A stretch of 32,515 bases of DNA from contig JALWDZ010000014.1 in the NCBI GenBank assembly GCA_027039485.1, positions 1 to 32,515 of the forward strand. The letters run 5' to 3'. Position numbers and translations under genes: made by a program. Source of the stretch: Candidatus Shapirobacteria bacterium. Lineage in GTDB: Bacteria; Patescibacteriota; Microgenomatia; UBA12405; UBA6130. The notes under the pieces are model-generated. The model was not told where the DNA came from, made no database searches, and saw nothing but the letters and a program-made list of their open reading frames with translations. Below are positions 1-9,070 of the stretch, piece by piece; the stretch's first letter is position 1; each line of letters begins with the position of its first letter.

Positions 1-35
1 ACTTCTATTGGCAAGCGCTTGTATTTTCTAACCAT
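1..35 (-). CDS. 5' end of an unidentified gene, cut by the window edge
   Basis: An ATG on the minus strand at 33-35 opens a frame that runs off the left edge after eleven complete codons (MVRKYKRLPIE). It is preceded by a strong Shine-Dalgarno sequence AAAGGAG (complement of 42-48) with a six-base spacer, and further upstream by a TATAAT box. This start region is the reason for calling a gene; the peptide is too short to identify a family. It lies downstream of dnaE on the same strand, separated by about 158 bases that hold its own promoter, so it is probably a separate transcription unit. Confidence 0.55.
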   Translation of the reverse strand, partial: MVRKYKRLPIE

Positions 36-76
36 GAGAAACTCCTTTCTAAAAGGTTAATAAAATTTGTAAAGTG

Positions 77-82
77 ATTATA
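77..82 (-). promoter_or_regulatory. Probable -10 box for the partial gene at the left edge
   Basis: The complement of 77-82 reads TATAAT. The start codon lies 41 bases downstream, leaving room for a short leader with a Shine-Dalgarno site (42-48). No convincing -35 hexamer is visible at 16-18 bases upstream. Confidence 0.4.
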
Positions 83-103
83 GTATATGGGGTACAGCCC
101 ATT

Positions 104-182
104 TTTTGTTTTGGTCATTTAGTCATTTGGTAATTTGGATTTGTTTAGGATTTGGGTCATTAGGATTTAGGATTTATTATTC
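104..182. repeat. Degenerate low-complexity intergenic repeat (caaatgaccaaa type)
   Basis: On the complementary strand this stretch is a run of loosely repeated units such as AAATCCTAA, AATTACCAAA and AAATGACCAAAA. The same units recur at the far right end of the window (32365-32470). It is non-coding. Such imperfect A/C-rich arrays between genes are common in Patescibacteria; the function is unknown. Confidence 0.6.
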
Positions 183-193
183 CCAGTCCCAAT

Positions 194-3100
194 CTACTCT
201 TCCACCCCTTCATTTCCCAGAAGCTGAATTAATTGCTGGCGAACCTCAGGATTAAGATCTAGCCCTTGTTTCGGCAAAAGCACCTTGCCATTAGGAAAAA
301 TAAGAACTAATTTTTGTGGGCCAGGATGCTGGCGCAAGATTTCGTTAAGAGCCATAAGGTTGTGGGAACTAAAATGCGGCGGAATGCGCAAGGTTATCTG
401 GTTGCCATTCTGGCTACCGTTATGGTTGCTGCCTTGGATTTGGAATTCTTCGGGGGTATTAATTTCTTCAGCTAAAATACTCACCTTATTTTCCCGCCGT
501 TCGCTCCGTCCTTCAACCGCGACCACCATTCCCGCGTTGACTACCTGGCCCCGCCGGTCAAGCAAATCAGGAAAAATCACCACGTCGACTATCCCGGTTT
601 CATCGCGCAAACTGGCGAAAGCCATCGCCCGGCCCGTTTTTCGGGTTGTTACCATCCTCACGTTTTCCAAAATTCCCAACAAGCGAACCCGCAATTGTTT
701 TTCTTCTTCAAGGACGGCCTCTATTTTATGGGTAGCCAAATGTTGGTAGCGCCCCAATTTATTTTGCAGCGGGTGGCTGGTAAGATAGAAACCCAACAAT
801 TCTTTTTCAAATTCTAAACGTTCCTCATTGCTAAATTGCAAAGTAGGATCGAGGGTTATCTGGGGCAAATGCTCTTCCTCGCTCTTGTCAAAGCCAAAAA
901 GGCTAGCCTGCCCTTGTTGGCGATCACGTTTTAATTTTTCAACTGCTGTCCGCAACTGGTCTACCACCGCTAATAAAGCTTTCCGGGAACCAAACTGATC
1001 AAAAGCACCCACCTTAATCAAGCTTTCTAAAACTTTCTTATTTACTTTTTGGGTATCCACTCGATAATAAAAATCCTCTAACGACCGAAAAGCGCCTTTC
1101 TTTTGCCGAGCCCGGGTAATTTCTTCAATGGCCGCCTCACCGACATTTTTAATGGCCGATAAGCCAAAGCGGATTGCCAAACCGCCGGCCGATTCTTGAT
1201 CTTTTTCCAAAGTAAAGCCAACGTCAGATTTATTGATATCTGGAGGCAAAACCTTTATGCCCATCCGCCGGCATTCTTGAATGGCGCGGGCCACTTTTTC
1301 CTCATGCCCTTGGCCAGCTCCCGCCTCGGCGGTCAGCAAAGCAGCCATAAATTCGACCGGATAGTTGGCCTTCAGCCACGCCGTTTGGTAAGCAATCATG
1401 GCGTAAGAAACCGAATGGGCTTTGTTAAAGCCATAACTGGCAAAACGTTCAATCAAGGCAAAAACATTTTCGGCAATCTGGCGCGGATAACCATTTTTTA
1501 CCGCCCTCTCCAAAAAGCGCTTTTTTTCCTGGCGCATAAGCTCGATTTTCTTTTTACCAATGGCCCGCCGCAGCAAATCAGCTTCCCCCAAGGTATAACT
1601 GGCCATTACGTGGGGAATTTCCATACACTGCTCTTGGTAAACAGCAATGCCATAAGTTTCTTCCAGCACCGGCTTCAAATCAGGGTGGGGATAGTGAATC
1701 TTATGGGGATCTTTTTTGCCGGCAATAAAATCATCGATAAACTGCATCGGGCCGGGGCGAAAAAGGGCTACCATAGCGGAAAGATCGGAAAAACGGTGCG
1801 GCTGCAACTTTTGGGCTAGCTTGCGCATCCCTTGGCTTTCTAATTGGAAAACCCCGGTGGTGTCGCCCCGGGTAATCATCTGGTAAACCTTAGCATCATC
1901 GAGGGGAATTTCCGACAAATCGATGTCCTTTTTTTTAGTTTGTTTAATAAAATTAATCGTTTCTTCAATGATTGTTAAATTGCGCAAGCCAAGAAAATCC
2001 ATTTTAAGGAGACCAACGGCGTTATCGTCAACATTCAAGTCTAAAGAATACATGTCATATTGGGTGGTGATTTTCCCCTCCCGGGTATCTCGCTGCAGCG
2101 GAGTATAATGGACCAGCGGCTTATCGGAAATCACCACCCCGGCAGCGTGGACCGAAGCATGGCGTACCGTTCCCTCGATTTTCTTTGCCAGGTCAATGAT
2201 CTTGCGGGTCGTTTCCTCTTCTTCATAGGCTCGCTTTAACTCCGGGCTTTCTTTAAGGGCATCATCCAAAGAAGTTTTATGGCCGGGAATAAAGGGAATC
2301 ATTTTGGCAATTCGGTCGCCCACTGAATAGGGGTAACCCAAAACACGGGCCACATCCCGAACCGCCATCCGCGCCTCAATGGTCCCAAAGGTAATAATTT
2401 GGGCTACATGGTCTTCGCCATACTTTCGGCGGACATAGTCAATAACCTCATCGCGGCGGGTGTCAGGAAAATCAAGGTCAATGTCGGGAGTCGACTTCCG
2501 TTCGGGATTAAGGAAACGCTCAAAGGGAAGGTTATGGCGCAAGGGGTCAATGGAGGTAATCCGCAAAATATAGGAGACAATTGAACCGGCGGCACTCCCC
2601 CGCCCCGGCCCAACCCGAATGCCCTGCTTTTTGGCCCAGTTCACTAAGTCCTGGACGATGAGAAAATATTCGGCGTAACCTTTGTCAATAATGATAGAAA
2701 GCTCGTATTCGGCCCGCTCTTTTACCTTTTTATCAGGGTGGGGATAACGCTGGGGCATACGCTCCCGGACTAATTTTCGCAAATACGAAGCCGCTGTCTC
2801 TCCCGGCGGCAAAGGGAAACGGGGGTAAATCTTTTGCCCCAGAGGAATTTCCAAATTGCATTTTTCGGCTACCCGAAGGGTATTTTCTAAGGCATCGGGA
2901 TATTCGCCAAAAGCTTGCCACATCTCTTCGGGTGTCTTCAAATAAAGGTCGGGGGAATGCATTAAAGAAAGGCGGTTTTTGTCGGTTAATTTGGATTGCG
3001 TCTGGATAGCCAAAAGGGCGTCCTGGCCGGCGGCATCTTCGGGATAAATATAATGGGCATCGTTAGTTGCCAGCAAAGGCACTCCCATTTCCCGGGAAAG

Positions 3101-3682
3101 GGCAATTATCTTCTTATTGGCCGGATCCTGGTCTTTAATGCCGGGGTGGCTCTGAATTTCCAGGTAAAAATCTTCCCCAAAAAGGTCCAAAAAACGCTTC
3201 ACCGTCCGGCGGGCCTCATCTTCTTTTCCCTGAAGTAAAAGAGAAGGCACCAGCCCTTTCAAACAGGCGCTACTGGCAATTAACCCCTGGTGATATTTTT
3301 CTAAAATTTCCCAATCTATCCGCGGTTTATAATAAAACCCCTCCAAATAAGCAGCCGAAACCAACTTCAAAAGGTTTTGGTAGCCTTGGAAATCTTTGGC
3401 CAAAAGAAGGAGGTGGTAATATTCGCCCTTGCCACCGCTTTTGTCAAAGCGCGACCCGGTAGTCATGTAGGCTTCCACACCAATAATGGGCTTTATCCCC
3501 GCCGCTCGGCAAGCATTGTAAAACTTTACCGCCCCGTACATCGCCCCGTGATCGGTAAGGGCTAGGCTTTCCATTCCCAATTCCTTTGCCCGGGCCACCA
3601 ACGGCTTTATTTTACTCAAACCATCTAGAAGCGAATATTCGCTGTGAACATGAAGGTGGACAAATTTATTCTTTTTAGCCAT
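194..3682 (-). CDS. dnaE: DNA polymerase III alpha subunit (replicative polymerase)
   Basis: Catalytic subunit of the chromosomal replicase, 1162 aa, the usual DnaE1 length. An N-terminal PHP domain begins with HLHVHSEYSLLDG (residues 9-21). It keeps TDHG (43-46) and NDAH (207-210), so its metal site looks intact. The palm carries PDIDLDFPD (399-407), with D402 and D404 as the likely catalytic pair, and KMDFLG (560-565), with D562 as the third aspartate. A helix-hairpin-helix region and an OB fold (about 1015-1100) follow. The start ATG at 3680-3682 overlaps the 3' end of gatB by 8 bases, so translation is probably coupled. It is the last gene of the gatC-gatA-MFS-gatB-dnaE chain. Nothing essential is missing. 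Confidence 0.97.
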   Translation of the reverse strand: MAKKNKFVHLHVHSEYSLLDGLSKIKPLVARAKELGMESLALTDHGAMYGAVKFYNACRAAGIKPIIGVEAYMTTGSRFDKSGGKGEYYHLLLLAKDFQGYQNLLKLVSAAYLEGFYYKPRIDWEILEKYHQGLIASSACLKGLVPSLLLQGKEDEARRTVKRFLDLFGEDFYLEIQSHPGIKDQDPANKKIIALSREMGVPLLATNDAHYIYPEDAAGQDALLAIQTQSKLTDKNRLSLMHSPDLYLKTPEEMWQAFGEYPDALENTLRVAEKCNLEIPLGQKIYPRFPLPPGETAASYLRKLVRERMPQRYPHPDKKVKERAEYELSIIIDKGYAEYFLIVQDLVNWAKKQGIRVGPGRGSAAGSIVSYILRITSIDPLRHNLPFERFLNPERKSTPDIDLDFPDTRRDEVIDYVRRKYGEDHVAQIITFGTIEARMAVRDVARVLGYPYSVGDRIAKMIPFIPGHKTSLDDALKESPELKRAYEEEETTRKIIDLAKKIEGTVRHASVHAAGVVISDKPLVHYTPLQRDTREGKITTQYDMYSLDLNVDDNAVGLLKMDFLGLRNLTIIEETINFIKQTKKKDIDLSEIPLDDAKVYQMITRGDTTGVFQLESQGMRKLAQKLQPHRFSDLSAMVALFRPGPMQFIDDFIAGKKDPHKIHYPHPDLKPVLEETYGIAVYQEQCMEIPHVMASYTLGEADLLRRAIGKKKIELMRQEKKRFLERAVKNGYPRQIAENVFALIERFASYGFNKAHSVSYAMIAYQTAWLKANYPVEFMAALLTAEAGAGQGHEEKVARAIQECRRMGIKVLPPDINKSDVGFTLEKDQESAGGLAIRFGLSAIKNVGEAAIEEITRARQKKGAFRSLEDFYYRVDTQKVNKKVLESLIKVGAFDQFGSRKALLAVVDQLRTAVEKLKRDRQQGQASLFGFDKSEEEHLPQITLDPTLQFSNEERLEFEKELLGFYLTSHPLQNKLGRYQHLATHKIEAVLEEEKQLRVRLLGILENVRMVTTRKTGRAMAFASLRDETGIVDVVIFPDLLDRRGQVVNAGMVVAVEGRSERRENKVSILAEEINTPEEFQIQGSNHNGSQNGNQITLRIPPHFSSHNLMALNEILRQHPGPQKLVLIFPNGKVLLPKQGLDLNPEVRQQLIQLLGNEGVEE

Positions 3683-5012
3683 TTTTAGCTAATTTTTGTT
3701 CTAATAACTGGCGGGCTTCTTGGGGGTCGGCCTTCCCTTGGGTTAAGCGCTGAACTTGGCCTAATAAATAGCCAATAACATTTACTTTGCCGCGCCGGTA
3801 ATCGGCCACCGCCTTAGTTTCTTGTTCAATCACTTGGGCCACAATTGCCGCCAGCTGTGCCCCGCCCAGCCGTTCGCTTTGTTCTTTCTGCCATTCCTGC
3901 CAAAACTGGGCCGGTTTTTTGCCTTGCCAACGGTCCGGCTTGTTCACAATTAATTTAGCAATTTTTTGGGCTTGGTCACGGTTTTTGATCCGGGGAACCA
4001 GCATCTGCCAAAAATGCCGGGCTTCAGCGTTAGCCACTAATGTTTGGCTCAATTGCCAATCGAAGCCATATTTTTCCTGCCACATCTTTTCCTCTTCCCA
4101 AGGCAAACGGGGCAATTGCTTCTTTAGCTTCTCAATAACAGTAGAAGTTAATTCCAGAGGAGGGATGTCGGGATCGGGAAAATAACGGTAATCCTTAGCC
4201 ACTTCCTTGCGCCGCTGGCTAAAGGTCACCCCCCGCTGGGGATCAAAACCCCGCGTCTCCTGAACCGGCTGCTGGCCACTTTGCCAAACCCGCTTTTGCC
4301 GCTCAATTTCATAATTAATTGCCTTCTCGACAAAACGGAAAGAATTTAAATTCTTTACTTCTACCCGATAGTTAGGCAATTTTATTTTCTTGCCATCGCC
4401 CGGTTGAGGGGCCAAGGAAATGTTTGCCTCCAGGCGCATTGACCCCTTTTCCATATCAGCATTGGAAATCCCCAACCAGCGGACTAATTGCTGGATCCGC
4501 TTGACATAAGCTTTTGCCGCCGCGGCCGAATGCAAAACCGGCTGGGTGACTACCTCCACCAGGGGCACCCCGCTGCGGTTAAAATCAATCCAAACCTCAT
4601 TGCCGTGATGCTCTAGTTTGGCCGTATCTTCTTCCAGGTGGATATCATGCAGGGCTACGGCAACATACTCTCCTTCCAGTAAAATGGGCACCGCTCCCCC
4701 TTCGCCAATTGGGAGAATGTGCTGGCTAATTTGGTACCCCTTAGGCAAGTCGGGATAAAAATAATTTTTGCGTTCAAAGAGAAAGCGGCGGTTGATTTTC
4801 GCCCCCACCGCTAAAGCCATCAGGGCGGTCATTTCGATAGCTTTCTGGTTGGGAACTGGCAAAGCGCCGGGCAACCCCAAACAAGTTGGGCAAAGATTGG
4901 TATTAGCTGGCCGGTGGAAATGGTCAGCCGAACAGCTGCAAAACATCTTGCTGGCCGTTTTTAATTCAAAATGGACTTCAAGCCCGATGACTGGCACGAA
5001 CGATGATGGCAT
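3675..5012 (-). CDS. gatB: Asp/Glu-tRNA amidotransferase subunit B
   Basis: tRNA-binding and kinase subunit of GatCAB, which phosphorylates and then amidates Glu-tRNA(Gln) and/or Asp-tRNA(Asn). Residues 8-15 (VIGLEVHF) are the GatB signature. The zinc-site cysteines C25, C27, C41 and C44 are present (CSC...CPTC), followed by the conserved FYPDLPKGYQISQ region. The C-terminal YqeY-like tail is present. At 445 aa it is slightly shorter than typical (about 475). The ATG at 5010-5012 lies inside the 3' end of the MFS gene (35-base overlap), and its own 3' end overlaps dnaE. No separate strong ribosome site is visible, which suggests coupled translation. Unusually, it is separated from gatA by an exporter gene. 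Confidence 0.97.
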   Translation of the reverse strand: MPSSFVPVIGLEVHFELKTASKMFCSCSADHFHRPANTNLCPTCLGLPGALPVPNQKAIEMTALMALAVGAKINRRFLFERKNYFYPDLPKGYQISQHILPIGEGGAVPILLEGEYVAVALHDIHLEEDTAKLEHHGNEVWIDFNRSGVPLVEVVTQPVLHSAAAAKAYVKRIQQLVRWLGISNADMEKGSMRLEANISLAPQPGDGKKIKLPNYRVEVKNLNSFRFVEKAINYEIERQKRVWQSGQQPVQETRGFDPQRGVTFSQRRKEVAKDYRYFPDPDIPPLELTSTVIEKLKKQLPRLPWEEEKMWQEKYGFDWQLSQTLVANAEARHFWQMLVPRIKNRDQAQKIAKLIVNKPDRWQGKKPAQFWQEWQKEQSERLGGAQLAAIVAQVIEQETKAVADYRRGKVNVIGYLLGQVQRLTQGKADPQEARQLLEQKLAKNG

Positions 5013-6234
5013 TGCTATGACGAGAAATAATTAACCCCAAAAGAATTGCCGTTGTCCCAATAACTAATAGTAACAGGCGAATTCCTAAAATATCAATCAA
5101 GCTGGCAATAATCAGCAAAGGAATAATCGCCGCCAAATTGATAGTTGCGCTCAAAAGAGAAAAAACCCGGCCGCGAATTTTAGCTGGGGTAACCTCTTGG
5201 ATAAAAGTTTGGGCTGGCACCACCACCGAGGCCAAACTTACTCCCAAAACAAAAATGGCCACCATAGCCATAATTGCCCGCCAACTGTACTGGGCAAAAA
5301 AATAATCTAGAATGGCAATATAAATAATCGCCAAACCGGTACCTACCGAACCACTAACAATCCAATATTTTTTTCGCACCCGCCGGGCATGGCGGCCAAA
5401 AAGATAACTGCCGCCAATTAAACCTACCGCCAGCGGCACCACCAAGAATACCCCGGCATCGCGGAGAGAGCGGTGGAGAATAGTTTCGGCCAAAACCGGC
5501 AAAATCGTCGCTGCTGTCGAGCTGGCCATCTGGAAAAGGGCAATCACTAGAAAGCCAATTAGAACCAAGCGGCCGCCGCTCAAAAGGAATTGGACACCGC
5601 GTTGAATATCTAGCCAAAGGCCATTCCAATCATAGCGGTGGCGCCGTTGGCCAATGAGACGATTTGCCGGCAAAAGGGCCACCGCCAAGGTTGCCAAAAA
5701 AAGAAGCCCGGCGGAAATCAATAATAAAGTTGATCCCGAAAAAAATTGAAGCAAAATACTGGCCATGCCAAAACCAACTAAAAAAGATAACTGGGCCGTA
5801 AAAAGAAAAAGGCTGTTGGCCGCCGGCAATTGTTTCTTACTTACCACATCAGGCAGCGCCGCCGCTTCTGCCGGACCATAAAATTGGTTTAACACCGCAT
5901 AAATCAAAACGGCCACATAGATAAAATAAAAGCGGTGGCCAATCCAAAGCAAGCTGGCCACTGTCAAAGCTTGGAGAAAATTAGTAATCATCATTATTTT
6001 CCGTTTGTCCCAAATATCTACAAAAAAGCCTGAAAAAGGCCCCAGAAAAACTGCCGGCAAGCTGTAAAAAATCCACAACAAAGAAACGGCCACCGTAGAA
6101 CGGCTATTTTCGAAAATTTGGTTAATTAAAATAAAATTAACCATATTAATGGTCAGCTGGGAAAAAATTTGCGAAAGCCAAACCTTGATAAAGTTAGCGT
6201 TACTAAGCACCTGGCGGTAGGGATTAGTGAGCAT
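4978..6234 (-). CDS. MFS transporter, probable exporter (EntS/MFS_3-like)
   Basis: Integral membrane protein of about 418 aa with some ten to twelve hydrophobic segments. The loop after the second segment, GPFSGFFVDIWDKRK (about residues 65-79), is the MFS motif A region. The overall look is that of the MFS_3 / enterobactin-exporter-like group; the substrate cannot be read from sequence. I prefer the ATG at 6232-6234 (MLTNPYRQ), preceded by GGAAAATT, over the in-frame TTG at 6253-6255 that would add seven residues. It overlaps the end of gatA by 11 bases and the start of gatB by 35 bases. It is therefore embedded within the gatCAB operon and must be co-transcribed with it. Confidence 0.88.
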   Translation of the reverse strand: MLTNPYRQVLSNANFIKVWLSQIFSQLTINMVNFILINQIFENSRSTVAVSLLWIFYSLPAVFLGPFSGFFVDIWDKRKIMMITNFLQALTVASLLWIGHRFYFIYVAVLIYAVLNQFYGPAEAAALPDVVSKKQLPAANSLFLFTAQLSFLVGFGMASILLQFFSGSTLLLISAGLLFLATLAVALLPANRLIGQRRHRYDWNGLWLDIQRGVQFLLSGGRLVLIGFLVIALFQMASSTAATILPVLAETILHRSLRDAGVFLVVPLAVGLIGGSYLFGRHARRVRKKYWIVSGSVGTGLAIIYIAILDYFFAQYSWRAIMAMVAIFVLGVSLASVVVPAQTFIQEVTPAKIRGRVFSLLSATINLAAIIPLLIIASLIDILGIRLLLLVIGTTAILLGLIISRHSNAIIVRASHRA

Positions 6235-7636
6235 AATTTTCCAAAAAGTGGGCAACCCTTAAAATTTTACTTTCTTGAAAGAGGTCGCCAATCAGTTGGA
6301 TGCCAATTGGCAAATTTTTCTGATCGCGGCCAAAAGGCAGCGAAATGGCCGGCAAGCCAGCCACATTAGCCGGCACGGTAAAAATGTCGGAGAGGTACAT
6401 TGCCACCGGATCGGCAGTTTTTTCGCCCAATTTAAAAGCAGTCGTCGGCGTTGTTGGTCCTAAAAGGACATCCACCTTGCTAAAAAGCTTTTGGAAATCC
6501 CGGATGACTAAAGTCCGCACCCGCGAGGCTTGGAGATAGTAAGCATCATAATAGCCAGCAGAAAGCACATAGGTGCCAATCAAAATGCGCCGCTTTACCT
6601 CCATTTCAAATCCCTCCGCCCGGCTAAAGGCGGTCGTTTCTGCGGCCGTTTGGCCCCGCTTTGATTGCCGACCAAAGCGGATACCGTCATAACGGGCCAT
6701 GTTGGAGCTAATTTCCGCCGGCACCAAAACATAATAAACCGCCAACGCCTCTTCAAGGTGGGGCAAATGCGCCTTAACAACCTTGGCCCCATTATTGGTC
6801 AAAATATCGGCTGCCCGCATAACGGCCTCTTTAATTTCCGGCTGCAAACCATGCTGGAAGAACTCTTCCACCAAACCAACCCGCAGACCTCGCAGTGAAT
6901 TGTCATTTAAAGCTGCCAAATAATTTTCCACCGGCACCTGGCTGCTAGTGGCATCGCGCCGGTCATAACCGGCCATTAGCCCCAAAAGAAAGGCAGCATC
7001 GGCTACGGTTCGGGTCAGCGGCCCGGGAACATCAAAAGACGATCCCATGGCAATCAGGCCCCAGCGCGAGCAGCGGCCGTAAGTTGGCTTTAGCCCTACT
7101 ACTCCGCAAAAAGCCGCCGGCTGGCGGATCGAGCCGCCGGTATCTGTCCCCAAGGCAAAAACAGCCATCCCTGCCGCCACTGCCGCCGCTGACCCGCTTG
7201 ACGATCCGCCCGGCACCCGATTTAAATCATGAGGGTTATGGGTCGGCCCGTAACCAGAGTTTTCCCCCGACGCGCCAAAGGCAAAAGCGTCACAGTTAGT
7301 TTTCCCCAAAATTACGCCGCCAGCTTTTTGCAGTCGTTCCACCACCGTGGCTGTGTAAGGCGGTCGGTAGCCCCGCAAAATTTGCGACCCGGCCGTCGTT
7401 GGCAAACTAGCTGTCGAGAGGTTGTCTTTAACTGCAAAAGGAATGCCCTTTAGTTCAGTTTTTAGCCATTCTTTCGGCAATTGCAGCCGCTGTGCCCGGG
7501 CTAAGAAGGCGTGAATTTCTTCATCCTTGGCGGCAATTGTTTTTTGGCACTCCGCCCAAAGCTCTTGGGGGCTTAGCTTTTTCGCCCCAAGTTTTTCCCG
7601 CAATTCCAATAACGGTAATTGGCAAATTGACTTCAT
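6224..7636 (-). CDS. gatA: Asp/Glu-tRNA amidotransferase subunit A (amidase)
   Basis: Amidase-signature subunit that releases ammonia from glutamine for GatB, 470 aa, full length. The Ser-cisSer-Lys triad is visible as K70 (GIPFAVKDN), S145 (VPGGSSSGSA) and nucleophile S169 (GTDTGGSIRQP). The 99-residue K-to-S spacing matches GatA. The GatA-typical GYYDAYY and GPTTPTTAF segments are also present. The start ATG overlaps the gatC stop codon (ATGA, 7633-7636), a classic coupling arrangement. Downstream it overlaps an MFS gene instead of gatB. Confidence 0.97.
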   Translation of the reverse strand: MKSICQLPLLELREKLGAKKLSPQELWAECQKTIAAKDEEIHAFLARAQRLQLPKEWLKTELKGIPFAVKDNLSTASLPTTAGSQILRGYRPPYTATVVERLQKAGGVILGKTNCDAFAFGASGENSGYGPTHNPHDLNRVPGGSSSGSAAAVAAGMAVFALGTDTGGSIRQPAAFCGVVGLKPTYGRCSRWGLIAMGSSFDVPGPLTRTVADAAFLLGLMAGYDRRDATSSQVPVENYLAALNDNSLRGLRVGLVEEFFQHGLQPEIKEAVMRAADILTNNGAKVVKAHLPHLEEALAVYYVLVPAEISSNMARYDGIRFGRQSKRGQTAAETTAFSRAEGFEMEVKRRILIGTYVLSAGYYDAYYLQASRVRTLVIRDFQKLFSKVDVLLGPTTPTTAFKLGEKTADPVAMYLSDIFTVPANVAGLPAISLPFGRDQKNLPIGIQLIGDLFQESKILRVAHFLENYAH

Positions 7637-7923
7637 TTCCAGCCAATGGGTTTGCTGATAAAATAGCCATTCTTTTGCTGGGGAGCGTTTTGCAAGGCTG
7701 CTTCCCGCGGCAACGACTTTTCTTTTCGGTCCAAACGGCTCATCTGGGTTTTTCTAGCCACTTGGAAAGTAGGCTCCACGCCTTTAGTATCTACCCGGCG
7801 AATAATGGCAATGAAATGGAGGATGTCTTGTAAATCTTTCGCTAGCTGTTTTTCTTCTTCAGCTTCGAGATGAATCTGGGCCAATTGAGCCAAGTATTTA
7901 ATATCCAAATCACCCTTTTTCAT
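7633..7923 (-). CDS. gatC: Asp/Glu-tRNA amidotransferase subunit C
   Basis: Small 96-aa subunit that clamps GatA to GatB. The N-terminal pattern with LAQLAQIHLEAEEE and a following helix LAKDLQDILHFIAII is the GatC fold. The C-terminal belt segment is divergent but of normal length. It is the first gene of the gatC-gatA-MFS-gatB-dnaE chain. The ATG (7921-7923) sits only 8 bases downstream of a TATAAT box and lacks a clear Shine-Dalgarno sequence, so the mRNA may be leaderless. Its stop TGA overlaps the gatA start. Confidence 0.93.
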   Translation of the reverse strand: MKKGDLDIKYLAQLAQIHLEAEEEKQLAKDLQDILHFIAIIRRVDTKGVEPTFQVARKTQMSRLDRKEKSLPREAALQNAPQQKNGYFISKPIGWK

Positions 7924-7931
7924 TATGGTTG

Positions 7932-7960
7932 ATTATAGCCAATTACTGCCGGCGGGTAAA
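7932..7960 (-). promoter_or_regulatory. Promoter of the gatCA-MFS-gatB-dnaE operon
   Basis: On the minus strand TTTACC (complement of 7955-7960), a 17-base spacer and TATAAT (complement of 7932-7937) form a good sigma-70-type promoter. It overlaps the last codons of the DUF763 gene. The -10 box ends 8 bases before the gatC ATG, so transcription would start at or next to the start codon. Confidence 0.6.
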
Positions 7961-9070
7961 GACTTGGGCGGCACGTTGTAAAGCCTGATTGCGCTCTCGA
8001 GAATATAGCCAATGGCTCTGGCGCAACGCCTTTTCAACAATAGCCAGGGTGCGGTCATATTGTTGGCGGTCCACAAAGTAAGGCGTCCCGTCTTTGCCGC
8101 CATGGGCAAAAGTATAGCGCGCCGGGTCCTCATAAGAAGGTTTAGCCCCATAAATAATTTCAGCCACTAGGGAAATAGCCCGAATCGTTCTTGGCCCTAC
8201 CCCTGGGGTCATCAACAACTTTTCAAAAGTAGTCGGTTGGCGAATTAGAGCCTGATTTACTGCCCGGCGCAATTGGGGCGACAAGAATTCATTTTCCACC
8301 GGATGGTGATGGAACTCAATCCCCGGCAAAGACATCACCCGAAACTGCCAATCCCCTGACTTTACCGTTAATACCTTCAAATCACGGAGAAAAGTTTTCG
8401 GCTTTTGGATCACCTCTAAACCCACCTGCCGATTTTGGCGGCTTTTCTTCGCCGTTAGATCGAGCACCGTCGGCAAAACAACTGGCGAACTGATCCCAGT
8501 GTGCGGCTCTTCGATAAATTTCTTTCGGGTATCACCCCACCAGTGATACCGGCGCGCCCGGCCTTTTTGGATATTCATCCCCTGCTGAATCACGGCCCAA
8601 TGGCCAGTTTTAGTAAAAATAAACGAATGATGGTAAATCTGGAAGCCGTCTTGAATTAAGGCGCTGTCGACTTTCGCCGCTGCCCGAGAAGAATATTCCA
8701 GGCGCTGGACCACCTTTTCATTTAACCCTAACCGCCAGCCCCAATCGTTAATTTCTTCCGGTGTCCGCCGCGAAGTTTTCCCCTTACCGCCGCAAATAAA
8801 AATCCCCAAATCCTTTTCCAACCCTTGGAAAGCAACTTTTAGAGCCCCCAAAGTTGTTGTCGTCAACCCCGAAGCGTTCCAATCGAAAGCCAAAACGCAG
8901 CCCAAAGACTGAAACCAGACGGGATCGGCCAGCCGGCGCAAAAATTCTTCCGGGCCAAATTCGCGAATAATAGCAATGCCAATTGCCCGGCCCAAGCGCA
9001 CCATCCGCCGGAAAAGCCACGGCGGGCAACGGCCATAGTCAAGGGTAAATTCCGCTACTCCCGTCCGCAT
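7943..9070 (-). CDS. DUF763 family protein of unknown function
   Basis: A 375-aa protein that I recognise as DUF763 (a family seen in archaea and scattered, often thermophilic, bacteria). Evidence is the N-terminus RTGVAEFTLDYGRCPPWLF, the segments FDWNASGLTTTTLGALK (62-78) and CGGKGKTSRRTPEEI (93-107), and a C-terminal helix-hairpin-helix-like segment MTPGVGPRTIRAISLVAE (287-304). The last hints at nucleic acid binding; no biochemical role is established that I know of. The start ATG at 9068-9070 has a good Shine-Dalgarno sequence (AAGGAGA, complement of 9075-9081). Its first 14 codons are repeated exactly beside clpB (16218-16264), see the repeat entries. It ends 19 bases before gatC. Confidence 0.85.
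   Translation of the reverse strand: MRTGVAEFTLDYGRCPPWLFRRMVRLGRAIGIAIIREFGPEEFLRRLADPVWFQSLGCVLAFDWNASGLTTTTLGALKVAFQGLEKDLGIFICGGKGKTSRRTPEEINDWGWRLGLNEKVVQRLEYSSRAAAKVDSALIQDGFQIYHHSFIFTKTGHWAVIQQGMNIQKGRARRYHWWGDTRKKFIEEPHTGISSPVVLPTVLDLTAKKSRQNRQVGLEVIQKPKTFLRDLKVLTVKSGDWQFRVMSLPGIEFHHHPVENEFLSPQLRRAVNQALIRQPTTFEKLLMTPGVGPRTIRAISLVAEIIYGAKPSYEDPARYTFAHGGKDGTPYFVDRQQYDRTLAIVEKALRQSHWLYSRERNQALQRAAQVFTRRQ

Noticed and set aside
1196-1819. Plus-strand open frame of about 207 codons opposite dnaE
   Set aside because: Antisense shadow of the polymerase palm/fingers coding sequence, with no ribosome site.
6235-6255. Extension of the MFS gene to an upstream TTG start
   Set aside because: The downstream ATG at 6232-6234 has a GGAA-type ribosome site and fits the operon overlaps better.
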